Shown here piece by piece: positions 11,839-22,633 of a stretch of DNA of 64,000 nt. The translations under genes and the position numbers were made by a program. How positions within the stretch are numbered: position 1 is the first letter of the stretch; each line of letters opens with the position of its first letter. The stretch comes from Arcuatula senhousia (Eukaryota > Mollusca > Bivalvia > Mytilida > Mytilidae), in NCBI GenBank assembly GCA_963971305.1, contig OZ020307.1:17249501-17313500 (forward strand), in the 5' to 3' direction. The notes below the pieces were generated by a model. That model ran no database searches, had not been told where the DNA came from, and saw nothing but the letters and a program-made list of their open reading frames with translations.

Positions 11839-12443
11839 TACCCCCTTCACATATACGAGATTTCCTTACGAGTTCTTACGAGTTTTCAACTCGTATTTGA
11901 TCGCAAAGACTCGTAAATCACTCTTTGTTACTCCTAAACAGGTCTTTCTTACTCGTGTGAAATCGTAAGAACTCGTGAAAGTTTTACGAGGATTTTTGAC
12001 ATGTCAAAAATCCTCGTAAGACTTTTACGAGTTGAAAAAACAACAATGTCATAATTTAACTCGTAAACACATCGCAAGTAACTCGTAAAGAACTCGTAGA
12101 GATCGTAAATGACTCGCCTTTACTCGTAACTAAGTCGGGAAGACCTCGCAAAGGAATTCTTTTACGAGTGGTTTGCGAGTTAGTTACGATATCATTTCCA
12201 AAATCGCAAATCACTCGCAAAGACGTCGTAAAGGCACCGTAACATGCTCGTAAACACTTTAAAAATAAAATCCATATCGTCTCTGGACGGGAGTGCGAAA
12301 AAAATCCACACAATAGACGAAATCGTGGCAAATCGGAAATAGATCGTAAAAGGTTGGCAGAAAATCTCGCAAGAACTCGTAAAACTATAAATTTTGAAAA
12401 TCGTAACAACTCGTAAGAGAATATCGTATATGTGAAGGGGGTA
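11839..12443. mobile_element. 605-bp MITE with TACCCCCTTCACATATACGA inverted ends and TTA target duplication
   Basis: The left end TACCCCCTTCACATATACGA (11839) is matched by its reverse complement ending at 12443. TTA flanks both sides (11836-11838 and 12444-12446), which fits PIF/Harbinger-type insertion. The interior is packed with ACTCGTAA/TTACGAGT octamers on both strands and contains a perfect 36-nt palindrome (11984-12019) centred on GACATGTC. It interrupts the BEL/Pao coding region, so it is younger than that element. Confidence 0.88.
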
Positions 12444-12446
12444 TTA

Positions 12447-12634
12447 GCCTCGGGTTTGGACCAACAATGGAGTAAAAGATGGTGTTTCTCATTACAATTA
12501 GAAACTGTACAAGACATAGGATTACTACACTTATTAACAAAATGATTATCTTTTAAACAATTATAACAAAGTTTTGCAGTGCGTACAAAGCTGCGCCTGT
12601 CAGATAAACTCATAGATTTAAACTTTTTACACAT
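12447..12634 (-). pseudogene. BEL/Pao gag zinc knuckle region
   Basis: The frame on the minus strand reads LCYNCLKDNHFVNKCSNPMS followed by further Cys/His residues, a CCHC-type zinc knuckle near the gag C-terminus that binds RNA. The coding part ends at the MITE boundary (12446); the remaining residues of the open frame are MITE sequence. Confidence 0.82.
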
Positions 12635-12682
12635 TGATATATTAGTACATGTACCCGAACAACACTTACATGTATGCTTAAC

Positions 12683-14182
12683 TTATGACGTCTGGTTTAC
12701 ACTAATAGTAGCTAGTGTGCTAACTCTACCCTTGTGACTATCATGTTTACTATTGTGATCATAACGTACATTTGATTTACCATTTTCTTGAGTAAGATCA
12801 ATACCATACATCGAATTTGCAATACGTGATTTCTCATCTATATATCTACTAAGATAAGAAAATCTAGGTTCTCTACCTGACTCTGTAATGCTATGTGCGA
12901 CGTCAACCCATTTAGTTCTTAAATGCATAGGTAGCCTTCTTACAATAAGCCTTAAGTTTTCAGTGCTATCTATGTCTGATGCAAAACCTAACTGAGATAA
13001 TGTAGTGTCACATTTTTGCATTTCTAGAGCTAACTTTGATAGACCATTAATATCGGAAGATTTAATCTGACTACCGTGTACTAAGTTACTAATATACGAT
13101 CTAGCAATAATATGTGGTCTACCATATCTAGATTGTAACAATTCTCTAGCACGAACATACCCTTTATCAGCACCTAACAAAACACAGTCTTCAATACACT
13201 CTCTGGCTTCTCCTACACAGTATTGTATTAAGTAACTCGGCCTTGTCTGATTGTCACTGATTTTACTTTCAATGTTAGTTTCAAAGTTCTTAATAAATTT
13301 CAAATAACTGGTAGGAGAGCCACTAAATGTCAATAACTCCGGCTTCGGCCAGTTGAATCCTTCTTGAAGAGTTTCAGCCAACTTCTGGAATGCGCTGTCA
13401 ATGCTGCTGCCACTGGATACACCTCTCTGAATTTCACTGGATACATCTCTGCGTATGTCACTATTATAGCTCCCTGTCGGTCGACTGTTGTTATTCTGAG
13501 TGTGGCTATCTACTTTACCGTCACATGTAGATTCCGACCGCGCAATCGGTTCACTTTGCTTCACGTTTGTAGTATTGTTAGTTGTATTGTTTATATACTC
13601 CTCTTCCGACACTGCACCTCGCCAAAAGCTTTCCTCAACTCTCGCTTCTTCGACTTCTGACTGGTATTCGAGAAGCTGTTGCTCAATATCAAGTTCTTTC
13701 TTTTTCCGTTCCAGTTTCATCTTAGCCGTGACACTTTTTAGCCTCTGTATAGCAACAAGTCTCTTTGCCATCGCTGTCCGTAACTTCCACCGCGACGAAA
13801 CAGTTGATCTATATGAACTTCCTCCGCTGATGACGGACATTTTTTCTTCCTCGGACGTATTCTTCTCTTTCTCGCCTTCCGCGATCCACTCTGAATACCG
13901 ATCCTTGAATTCTTCAAAGTTCCTCACACAACTTTCAAAGTTCTCCATTAGATTCTCGGCAATTTGTTGTTCCTCACACAGGTCTAAACATAGCTTGTTT
14001 GTTTCTCGGAATTGTTCAAATCGGTCACACAACTTTCCGTAACACTGCTTAACATTTTCCATATTCTCATACGACATCATCCGTTTTTCTAGGTCGTTGT
14101 ATGTCCGTGTCAATTGCGCTAAATTTGAACTTCGTGTCTTTTTCACATTTTCAAAGTACCGAATTTCTCTCCGGTCAGCCAT
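12683..14182 (-). pseudogene. BEL/Pao gag (DUF1759-type), 499-residue frame
   Basis: The frame starts with an ATG 36 bp downstream of the 5' LTR on the minus strand. It contains charged coiled-coil segments (residues about 10-115 and 140-190) and then the conserved block WPKPELLTFSGSPTSYLKF...LIQYCVGEARECIEDC, which is the DUF1759 gag region of BEL/Pao elements. The frame is intact over 1.5 kb, but the element as a whole is dead. An internal break before the zinc knuckle lies at 12634-12683. Confidence 0.9.
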
Positions 14183-14217
14183 TATTCAACTTCTTCCGTT
14201 AGACAAAAATCGAGAAT

Positions 14218-14825
14218 TGTAGAGGATATTCAGGGAATAAATACGAGTATGCGCTTTCAATTAATAAATGTTTTATTCAATACAATCCAACATGGGCATA
14301 AATGGTAGCGTCATGGTAGCGTAATGTTAGCGTAATGTTAGCGATTCTCTGAAAAATACAAATATTTACAAATTACAGAACCAATATAACAAATTCTTAT
14401 AAACAGATTGACAATACATACAGATTTAGATTTCAAAGAGAAATAGTTTACCATAAACCTATGTACAATCAAATAAAATATAAAGTTTAGTTTTGTTCAT
14501 GTTAAAACTTCGAAATTAAATAAATTTAATATACAGTCTGGTAAAAATATAATCATAATCTAACATAACAACAATAAATACATAAACATACCGATTTTTT
14601 GGCCTTTCCCTATAAATAATTCCTCTCTATAATAAAAACGTCTGTTCTAGTTTGTACTCAAAGCGCCCATACAAGACGTTGCTAAAATAAACGTTATAAT
14701 ACGACAATGGAAAACGGGAAAACGTTACAAACGTTTCCCGCGGATTTGACGTTATGAAAAAAGTTAAAAATTACAATGTTACAAAGTTAAAAATAAAAAA
14801 GAGCTGTACATACATGGCTCTTACA
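14218..14825 (-). repeat. BEL/Pao 5' LTR (608 bp)
   Basis: TGTAGAGGATATTC...CATGGCTCTTACA, followed by the GTATC target duplication. It is uninterrupted, so it gives the reference sequence for the broken left LTR. An AATAAATG run near 14262 and a short GTAGCG-unit repeat (14307-14343) are present. The repeat is shorter in the other LTR. Confidence 0.92.
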
Positions 14826-15035
14826 GTATCTTTTACAGCTTCCATAGATTCGAAAACTTTAAGCTATTAAAACCAAGATTAATTTGAGACTACTAGTGAT
14901 TGCATAGCATATAAAGTCCTTTTGGCATTTTTTTCTGCCAAATCAAACAATTTTAAAAGAGAACCACAAAGAGCTATGGCCTGCAGCTAGAAATGCAATT
15001 ATTTTTCTTAATCTGATTTTTTTTTCGGGAAACAG

Positions 15036-15180
15036 AGGGACCAGATTGTGCCCCCTTGCCTTCTTTAGTTGTCTGTCCACCTACATTGATAGGCCACTGG
15101 GTGTATGAGGTCAACACATTTGTAGATGTCAAATACCTCAATCCTTTAATGTATGCAGGACCACCAGGTAAAAGGTCAAG
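15036..15180 (+). CDS. BTAF1: BTAF1 copy 1 exon A (motif Ia)
   Basis: Reads ...DCAPLPSLVVCPPTLIGHWV...KYLNPLMYAGPPGKRSR, helicase motif Ia of BTAF1. The acceptor is GGGAAACAG and the donor is AAG|GTGAGA. Phase is confirmed by the join to the next exon (AG|A gives Arg). The start is uncertain by a few bases because the previous exon is outside the window. Confidence 0.85.
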
Positions 15181-16480
15181 GTGAGATATATTTATAGAAA
15201 ATCCATATATTTTGTATATTTGAATTATGCTTTTACTCTTTACAAAAAGTTTAAGTTTTAAAATAAGACGTAGTTTTTGAAATAGACAGATATCTGCAAA
15301 TGTGAGAACCATTGAGGATACACAGTCATGACAGTTTTTTTTTCAAATATTACAAATACCAAACGCGGGTATATACGGTTAATTTGGATATGCTATATAT
15401 ATCGATATTTCAAGGAGTAACCTCTCATAAGTAGCATTTAAATCAAAACATTGGAAGGTCAAATCCAAACTGTTGAAAACGAAAAGTACCCAAAACCAAA
15501 ACGTTTGAACAAGGAAGCCAAATCCAACACCGAGGATATCGACCATGTGCATTACAAGGAAAGAAATCTGGTGTTTTAAACAATTTAGAATTTAAAAATC
15601 AGAAATTTCAGAAACAAAAATATTAGAAATTTTATGGTAAATCGTGTCAGACAAGTCTTACGACCAGGCTTGTGATTACCCTCGGAGACTTCTGGTCCAC
15701 CAGCAGCGGTTATCGCCCAGTGGTTTCAAAATTACAAATACCAAAACGCGGGTATAAACGGTTAATTTGGATATGCTATATATCGATATTTCAAGGAGTA
15801 ACCTCTCATCAGTAGCATTTAAATCAAAACATTGGAAGGTCAAATCCAAACTGTATAATATTTTAGGAATTAATTGTATATATATGCAGATCACTATATA
15901 TATTGAAATAATTCAAAATGAAGTCTGAAAATTTTGTGTCATGCATTAAACGTCATCTTTTTTTATATCTCTATAAAATGTGTGTCTATGACATTAACTG
16001 TGTGTTGTTTCTGTAAATGTGCAAAGTTATTGTCATATCAGAAGATTTAGTTTAATAGTTGTATTACTCAATCGTAACTGAAGAAGCAGAAATATTCATG
16101 GGGGATTTAGTTGTATTTATTTTGGGGGTATAAAAGAGATATCTACATTTTTTTTAATCCCCCTGTTTTAAAAAAAAAATGTTGAACAGTATCAGTGTTC
16201 GCCTAAAAATATTTAGTAGCTTCCTTATATTTTTAGTTTTCACAATATTTTAGTATATTGTGCTTTGAAATTATAGCAGCACATTTCTTATGAAATATAT
16301 TGAGAAAAATTTCAGATAGCACCACATTGCCAGGATGCTAAAAGGGCCTGGTGAGAACACTGAGTGTATGTCAAAATTAAAACTCCATGAAATTTTGGCA
16401 TCGCAAATTCAGTTTTGTGCTCTTAACCACAAAATTTTACCTCTCGAACAAAAGTGATAATACATTATTTTACTCTTCAG
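15181..16480 (+). other. Intron A-B of copy 1
   Basis: No gene is seen. A 130-bp stretch (15344-15470) recurs at 15725-15855 (ACAAATACCAAA...CGCGGGTATA and TATCGATATTTCAAGGAGTA) and, inverted, near 21605-21665. It is a dispersed repeat shared with the hairpin-headed elements. Confidence 0.45.
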
Positions 16481-16558
16481 ACTACAGAAGAAGGTGAAGA
16501 AACACAATCTGATAGTGGCCTCATATGATGTTGTAAGGAAAGATATAGATTTCTTTGG
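16481..16558 (+). CDS. BTAF1: BTAF1 copy 1 exon B
   Basis: Acceptor CTCTTCAG, donor TTTGG|GTAAGA. Encodes LQKKVKKHNLIVASYDVVRK then DIDFFG, matching the BTAF1 segment just before the DEGH box. Intact. Confidence 0.9.
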
Positions 16559-16624
16559 GTAAGATATTCCAGGTTTATCTAAGATAATTGTAGTGTTCTT
16601 TTGCTCTTACTTATAGAACTTGAA

Positions 16625-16900
16625 TAAAGCAGAGGTACCGATGGGGCACCCAAATGTCAAAGTCGGAAAAGGCAGAGACAAAACCAGTAAACACACACAA
16701 TAACAGGACAAAAAAAACCCAAACAACATATAAAACACGTGCACAGAACACAAAAACTACTGAATATCAACAACAGAAACTCTAGTCGTAATTAGAGTGA
16801 ACTAAGCAATTTAGGGTTTCAAATCTGGTAAAGACACACAAAACCCTATGACAAACCAACACCTGCACTCAAATCCCATATTTGTCTATGAATGTCTTGA
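16625..16900 (-). mobile_element. Old Penelope-type 3' end fragment in intron B-C
   Basis: Starts GCAGAGGTACCGATGGGGCA, the reverse of the 3' terminus of the Penelope copy at 42050-42091. It runs into a degenerate form of the RT C-terminal codons. The same fragment is at 44105-44400 in copy 2, so it predates the duplication. Confidence 0.7.
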
Positions 16901-16975
16901 AATGTGACTGTTATTACAATCAAATGTTCATTTCTTCAAAGCTTTTAGTAATCTTATCTTTTCTCATCTTTACAG

Positions 16976-17041
16976 ATCCATTAAATGGAATTACTGCATT
17001 TTAGATATGAAGGACACATTATAAAAAATGGGAAAACAAAA
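16976..17041 (+). pseudogene. BTAF1: BTAF1 copy 1 exon C (DEGH box), frameshifted
   Basis: Acceptor CTTTACAG, donor AAAA|GTAAGT. The exon is 66 nt against 64 in copy 2: an extra AT within TTAGATATGAAGG (about 17004-17010) shifts the frame inside the Walker B motif. A TAA follows at 17022-17024. Without the two bases it would read CILDEGHIIKNGKTK like other BTAF1 proteins. Confidence 0.88.
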
Positions 17042-17299
17042 GTAAGTACACATGTATATTCAAGGAAAAAAGATTTAATAGAAAGTCTATATGTGTAAAC
17101 TATTTATGATATTTTTCACAATCACAAGTAAGGTTGGATTCATTATACCAATAAACAATCAGTATTTGGATTGAATTCAATAAAAAACTAAAAACAACTA
17201 TGATACTAGGTAATAAATGCCATTTCATACTGCACATTTACATTATATGCAAAATAACAGTCACTCAAACAAGGAATGTTGGTCAATGTCACTTATTTT

Positions 17300-17530
17300 G
17301 TCTCCCCCTACTCTGGAGGAGAGCTATATTGTTTTTGTCCTGTCTGTCTGTATGTTACTTGGCTCGCCTCCTCTTAAACTACCCATCTGAACTTAGCAAA
17401 ACTTGGTATATAGCTAATATACCACATATATATAATCACAATTTTGTAGGTGTTATGGCCCTTTGAACTTGTAATTTTTATGGTTTCAAAAACAAAAACT
17501 TTAATTTACTATTAAAACTGCTGTACAGCC
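17300..17530 (+). repeat. Hairpin-headed repeat (CTCCCCCTACTC family), short
   Basis: CTCCCCCTACTCTGGAGGAG is followed by CTGTCTGTCTGTATG and the shared core CTCCTCTTAAACTACC...AACTTGGTAT. The same repeat is at 44810-45040 in copy 2, so it is older than the duplication. Confidence 0.6.
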
Positions 17531-17649
17531 CAAGTGATATATCAATGCTTTATACAATGTTTGGCCCTGATCCAAAGTGTGACAGATGGGCAAACATATA
17601 TGCAGAAATTACTATTTGCCGTGTTCAAAATTATAATGGGGCCATAAAA

Positions 17650-18861
17650 GAAGCAAAGGTGTACCAAAGTAATCAGTATCATGAAACCGTAAAGACAAAG
17701 ACAAAAGCAGCAGACAAAAAATCTTCACAACAAAACAAACCACATAACAACATAAAACACACACACACACATAACAAAACTGCATTCAGCAACACGAACT
17801 CAAGTCGAAACGAGAGTGAACTCAGGTGCTCCAGAAGAGTAAGCAGTTCCTACTTGCTATAGCACACCCGTCACGTTGCCAAAGATCGATTAAGTGTTGG
17901 TCAAATCCGGAAAAGATGACATTACAAAACTCTATGTCAAACCAACATCTGTGCTCATCTGAGCGATAGAAATTCCGTATTTGTATACAAGCACATGATG
18001 TCGCCCGTAAAATTTCTTCAGTGATGACAACAACCTGGGAGCAACGTACCCCTGTGTTAACAATTTGCTTGCCAGCAGTGTAGCTCTATCAAGGAAGTCG
18101 TTGTACTCCCCACATGCTCTGGAAAAACGAATCAATTGTGATACATAAACTCCATATGCTGGAGCGGACGGAATGTTGCTACACAGAAAGGGAAAGTTAA
18201 CTATTGGAAAGTTGAAGTCATCACGTTTGTCATAGAGCTTTGTACAAAGCCTTCCTTGTGTGTCAATTTCGAGAAATCGATCCAAATATGAAGCGGACCT
18301 CCTAGAATCTGTAGTGTCCTTTATCTCAAGTTCCTTCAGATATATGAGATGTAAATAGTCACCACAATTTGTGCCCATTGGGAAACCTATTGTTTGCTGA
18401 AAAACACGTCCACCAAACTGTACAAATGTTGTCGATAAGAAAATTGAGCATCTCTATTATTTGATCTTCTGTAAATTTGTTTTTCTTGCTAGACTCTTGG
18501 ATGACAAAGTAAGTCTTTTTATAACCGACTACCAAATACTTGTACCTGCGTTTTCCGTTCTTTTTGATAAAGCTATGTTAAATCAGCTGTGCCAAACGAG
18601 ATTTTAATTGTGTATGTGGAATTAATCAAAGAAAAATCAAACGTTTTAATGCTATTACCTGATGAAAATGACTTAGAATGGAGATTTTCCATCAGTTCTT
18701 TAGAATTTTTGAGAATCCACATTTGATTGACGCCATTTCTAGAGTAACAACAATCGAAATACTTTTGAAGGCTTGATTTTATTGCCGTCAATATTGATGT
18801 TAACAAAACTGAAAGAGGCTTAGTTGTACATTTGGATGACCCAGCAATAAATCGTTGCTTG
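17650..18861 (-). mobile_element. Penelope-type fragment, 5'-truncated, in intron C-D of copy 1
   Basis: TAAAA flanks both sides (17645-17649 and 18862-18866) and copy 2 has the uninterrupted site at about 45155-45165. RT pieces are at 17932-18378 and 18573-18860. The 17932-18378 frame joins GTNC directly to GDYLHLIYL, so about 50 codons including the catalytic YIDD are deleted in frame. The fragment ends with a CA-rich tail near 17757-17780. Confidence 0.82.
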
Positions 18862-18902
18862 TAAAATATCTTTCTAACAAAAGTTTTGTGTTTTATTTCC
18901 AG

Positions 18903-19110
18903 CTCTCCAAGGCAGTCAAACAGTTGATCTGTAACCATAGACTGATCCTATCTGGTACCCCCATACAAAACAATGTCCTAGATCTCTGGTCCCTGTTTGA
19001 TTTCCTCATGCCTGGATTCCTGGGGACGGAGAAACAGTTCCAGGCCAGATATGGCAAGCCTATCCTACAGAGCAGGGATGCTAAAAGTACCCCCAAGGAA
19101 CAAGAAGCAG
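18903..19110 (+). CDS. BTAF1: BTAF1 copy 1 exon D (motif III)
   Basis: Acceptor TTTCCAG, donor GCAG|GTATGA. Encodes LSKAVKQLICNHRLILSGTP and PGFLGTEKQFQARYGKPIL, with helicase motif III and the BTAF1-specific segment after it. Intact. It differs from copy 2 by two amino-acid changes (H to Y and P to S). Confidence 0.93.
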
Positions 19111-19427
19111 GTATGAATCAAAATATAGACACGAGCGTAATATACATACTCAAGATTGTCATGACTAGGATTAGTTGATTATGCATTCCATTATCAGTCT
19201 TAAATAACTTTTACATTATGGTCAATTTTTTTTACATCTTACTTGAATTTTTTTTAGAAATGGCTTAGAGTGACTTTGTGTATGGTGGGATTGGAAGATG
19301 CATTTATTGATTTTTGATGGGTTGTGGTCTTTTGAAGCAATTGGATGCCTGGGAAACAGCAGTTAGGAGTGAGCATTATAATACTTGAAATCAAAATTTG
19401 ATTCCTTTACTGTAAAATAACCTGTAA

Positions 19428-21470
19428 GAAGCAAAGGTGTACCAAAGGGGTAATCAGTATCATAAAACCGTAAAGACAAAGACAAAACTGGCAGACAAAA
19501 TCATCACAACAAAACAAACCACATAACAACATAAAACACAAACACACATAACAACAAAACCGCATTCAGCAACGTGAACTCAAGTCGAAACGAGAGTGAA
19601 CTCAGGTGCTCCGGAAGAGTAAGCAGTTCCTGCTTGCTATAGCACACCCGTCACGTTGCCAAAGATCGATTAAGTGTTGGTCAAATCCGGAAAGGATGAC
19701 ATTACAAAACTGTATGTCAAACCAACATCTGTGCTCATCTGAGATATAGAAATCCCGTATTTGTATACAAGCACATGATGTCGTCCGTAAAATTTCTTGA
19801 GTGATGACAACAACCTGGGAGCAACGTACCCCTGTGTTAACAATTTGCTTGTCAGCCGTGAGGCTCTATCAAGAAAGTCGTTGTACTCCCCACATGCTCT
19901 GGAATAGCGAATCAATTGTGATACGTAAACTCCATAAGCTGGAGCTGACGGAATATTGCTACACAAGAAGGGGAAGTTGACGATTGGAAAGTTGAAGTCA
20001 TCACGTTTGTCATAGAGCCTTGTTGAAAGTCTTCCTTAGTTTAAACATATTTATTTATCCTGGATTGGGAAACAAGCTCAATGCTTATATTAATCCCTCT
20101 CCAGCTAGCAGATTGCGAGTGTGGCCTTTGTAGCGGCCCCCATTGAGCCTACTCTTATCGAACTCTACAAAGGGTTTTTTAACGTGCATGGGGTATTGCT
20201 CTCCCATACACGGGACAACCTTTTTTCGTCCCTTCCGAAGGACTAGCATCGGTTCTTGAGACCATCCTCGCAAATGGTGTCAAGAGAGAGTCGGAAAATT
20301 GGTTCATGAAATTTTCACCCCAGACGAGGATCGAACCACGAACCACGGTGTTAGTAGCCCGACGCGTTAACCACTACACCACCGGCTCTCTTCCTTGAGA
20401 GTCAATTTCGAGATGTAGATCTAAATATGAAGCAGACTTCCTAGAATCCGTTGTGTCCTTTATCTCAAGCTCCTGTGGATATATGAGATGGAGAAAGTCA
20501 CCAAATCGAGAATTGTTTAGTGAAAGGACATCATCAATATAACGGAACGTGAGGTTGAAAGAGAGAGCTAGTCTACGGTCTTTTTTGTCTAGAAGAGATT
20601 GCAAGAAGTCTGCTTCATATGAATGAAGAAACAAATCAGCAAGCAAAGGTGCACAATTAGTGCCCATTGGAATCCCTATTGTTTGCTGAAAAACACGTCC
20701 ACCAAACTGAACAAATATGTTGTCAATAAGAAAGTTGAGCATGTCGATTATTTGGTCTTCTGTAAATTTGTTCTTTTTCTTGGACTCATTGATGACAAAG
20801 TAAGTCTTGGTATAATCGACTACAAGAAATTTGTACCTGCGTTTTCCATTCTTTTTGAAAAAGCTGCGTTTAATCAGCTGTGCCAATCGTGATTTCAGTT
20901 GTTCATGTGGAATAGAAGTGTAAAGTGTGGAGAAATCGAATGTTTTGATGCTGTTACACGATGAAACTGAATTAGAGTTAAGAATCTCCATCAGTTCTTT
21001 CGAATTCTTCAGGATCCACATTTGATTGACACCATTTCTAGAATAACAACAATCGTAATATTTCTGGAGGCCGGATTTTACTGCCGTAAGTATTGAAGTC
21101 AACAAAACTGAAAGAGGTTTAGTTGTACATTTGGATGACCCTGCAATGAAGCGCTGTTTGTATGGATTTTTATGTAATTTGGGAATCCAATACAGGGATG
21201 GAATGTCATCATTACTGCCACCAACAGAAAGGCCGAAGGAGGAAATGACAGATTTATGATTGTCAATGATTTCCTCCTTAGACAGTGTTGTAGCCGTGTA
21301 TGTGGTGCTGTTGCTGGTACAACCAACCCCCAATTCAGCTGTCAAACAGTCTATATAGTGTTTTTTGCACACAAAAATGATGTTATTTGGTGCTTTGTCT
21401 GCAGGTACAACAACATATTTGTCATGTAAGGTGGGCAATGTTTTGGCAACATCAGCGTTGCTGAAAATGG
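19428..21470 (-). mobile_element. Penelope-type element fragment replacing BTAF1 exon E in copy 1
   Basis: The left end GAAGCAAAGGTGTACC is the same element terminus as at 17650. The right end (about 21465-21473) joins sequence equivalent to 47786 of copy 2. RT coding pieces are 20397-21438 and 19670-20037, split by the SINE at 20038-20388. The 20397-21438 piece has KTFDFSTLYTSIP (motif A), IGIPMGTNCAPLLADLF (B) and FRYIDDVLSLN (C). No GIY-YIG domain follows the RT. About 2 kb of host sequence is missing at this point. Confidence 0.85.
20038..20388 (-). mobile_element. tRNA-derived SINE nested in the Penelope fragment
   Basis: On the minus strand it begins GAGCCGGTGGTGTAGTGG (A box region), continues to GGTTCGATCCTCGTC (B box) and ends in an AT-rich tail. 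TCTTCCTT flanks both sides (20030-20037 and 20389-20396), and the uninterrupted host sequence is known from the related Penelope copy at 41490-41510. The head would be a Pol III promoter. Confidence 0.9.
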
Positions 21471-21534
21471 ATAGAAAATAGATAACTGTGTGTCTATTTT
21501 ATTCTTTTTTTATGATAAAATAAAGTTTTGTTAT

Positions 21535-21860
21535 ACCCCCTCAAACAAAGTTTTCTGTCTGTCTGTCTGTCTGTCTTTTCCTCTGTCCACATAATTGATG
21601 AGAGGTTACTCCTTGAAATATCGATATATAGCGTATCCAAATTTACCGTTTATACCCGCGTTTTGGTACTTGTAATTTTGTAAGCGTTGATGGATTTTGA
21701 TGAAACTTTACATGAAGGATGTACATCAAATGTAGATGTGCATGAAGAATTTGTATTGCTCTTGGTAATCATTGAGGGGAGAAAACTGGACTTGAGATTT
21801 ATTTTACAGTTCAGAGTCCAATATGAAGCGGGGGTATCCTTTTGTGAGCTAGCTCACAGT
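21535..21860 (+). repeat. Hairpin-type repeat (TATACCCCC family) with (CTGT)n
   Basis: ATACCCCCTCAAACAAAGTT, (CTGT)5, then TGATGGATTTTGATGAAACT and the closing GAGCTAGCTCACAG palindrome (21846-21859). Equivalents are at 47845-48260 and 50155-50765. Confidence 0.6.
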
Positions 21861-21902
21861 ATTACTTGTTTTTGTTTTATATCATATAATCATCTGTTTC
21901 AG

Positions 21903-22025
21903 GTCCAACTGTATGAAGACTTTGCCAGGTCCAGGGCCAAACAAGGTCTGGATGATGTTGTTACATCATTTTCTGGTGAAGAAGACTCAAAGAAGTATAG
22001 TCCTACCATAGGCGATGTGTTCCAG
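21903..22025 (+). CDS. BTAF1: BTAF1 copy 1 exon F
   Basis: Acceptor CTGTTTCAG, donor TTCCAG|GTATGG. Encodes VQLYEDFARSRAKQGLDDVV...GDVFQ. Intact. One replacement against copy 2 (GDVFQ against GHVFQ; His is the common residue in BTAF1). Confidence 0.92.
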
Positions 22026-22484
22026 GTATGGGCTTCACATAGAAAGTCAAACAGGATAGTTTCTTTTCAAATATTTACATCAGATTGCCTTGAAGTCATA
22101 CTAAGTTTAATTTTGTTTTGAGGGATGATGAGTGAAGTAGAAAATGGCAGCTATTTTTGTTATTTCAAAAGTGGATTGCATACCTATTAGTGATCCCTTA
22201 CCACCTAAGCCATTTTTTTTTACTCTTTTAGTCAAAGTTATACCCCACACTATGAAGTTGCAAAGGGTATTTTTCATGTCTTTAAACAAGTTCTTTGTTT
22301 ATGAAAGTGTCAGAAGCTGACCCAAAATATGCTTCCTTAAGTCCATAAATCATTTTTTTGGGGGGAGGGGGGTGGGCATACTAAATAAAAATATTGATTT
22401 AAATGAAATAATATAAACTGATTAGCATAATGCATTATTCAAGCAACTATTTAGGTAAAAAATATAAAATCTTGATCTTTTTAG

Positions 22485-22633
22485 GCCCTGCAGTACTTGA
22501 AGAAAGTCTGCAATCATCCATCGCTAGTCCTGACACCTAGTCATCCAAAGTACAAAGATATTACAGCTCAACTCAAATCACAGAATTCCAATCTACATGA
22601 TCTCCAACACACACCTAAACTGATGGCATTAAG
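22485..22633 (+). CDS. BTAF1: BTAF1 copy 1 exon G
   Basis: Acceptor TTTTTAG, donor TTAAG|GTGAGA. Encodes ALQYLKKVCNHPSLVLTPSH and ...LQHTPKLMALR. The three differences from copy 2 are all synonymous. Confidence 0.93.

Larger units (their letters stand above)
4466..14830 (-). mobile_element. BEL/Pao LTR retrotransposon, degenerate, with 5-bp target duplication
   Basis: LTRs beginning TGTAGAGGAT and ending CTTACA bound the element (4471-7797 and 14218-14825). Both sides are flanked by GTATC (4466-4470 and 14826-14830). The matching empty site, CAGTATCTTTTA, is at about 42466-42477 in copy 2. Coding regions run on the minus strand in the order gag, zinc knuckle, aspartic protease, RT, RNase H, integrase and C-terminal domain, the Pao-type order. 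Two later insertions (4556-7292 and 11839-12443) and several frameshifts inactivate it. The LTRs differ at roughly 15-20 positions by eye, so the insertion is not very recent. Confidence 0.93.

Noticed and set aside
7853..13660. Plus-strand open frames across the BEL element (for example 9286-9684, 11208-11501, 13500-14042)
   Set aside because: They are antisense shadows of the minus-strand gag, RT and integrase frames and have no recognisable protein content.
1..14970. N-terminal BTAF1 (HEAT repeats or Walker A exon) in the left part of the window
   Set aside because: No segment matching the conserved GLGKT region or HEAT repeats was found; the left part is retroelement and non-coding sequence.
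20323..20388. Functional tRNA gene
   Set aside because: The A and B boxes belong to a SINE head with target duplications and a long non-tRNA body.
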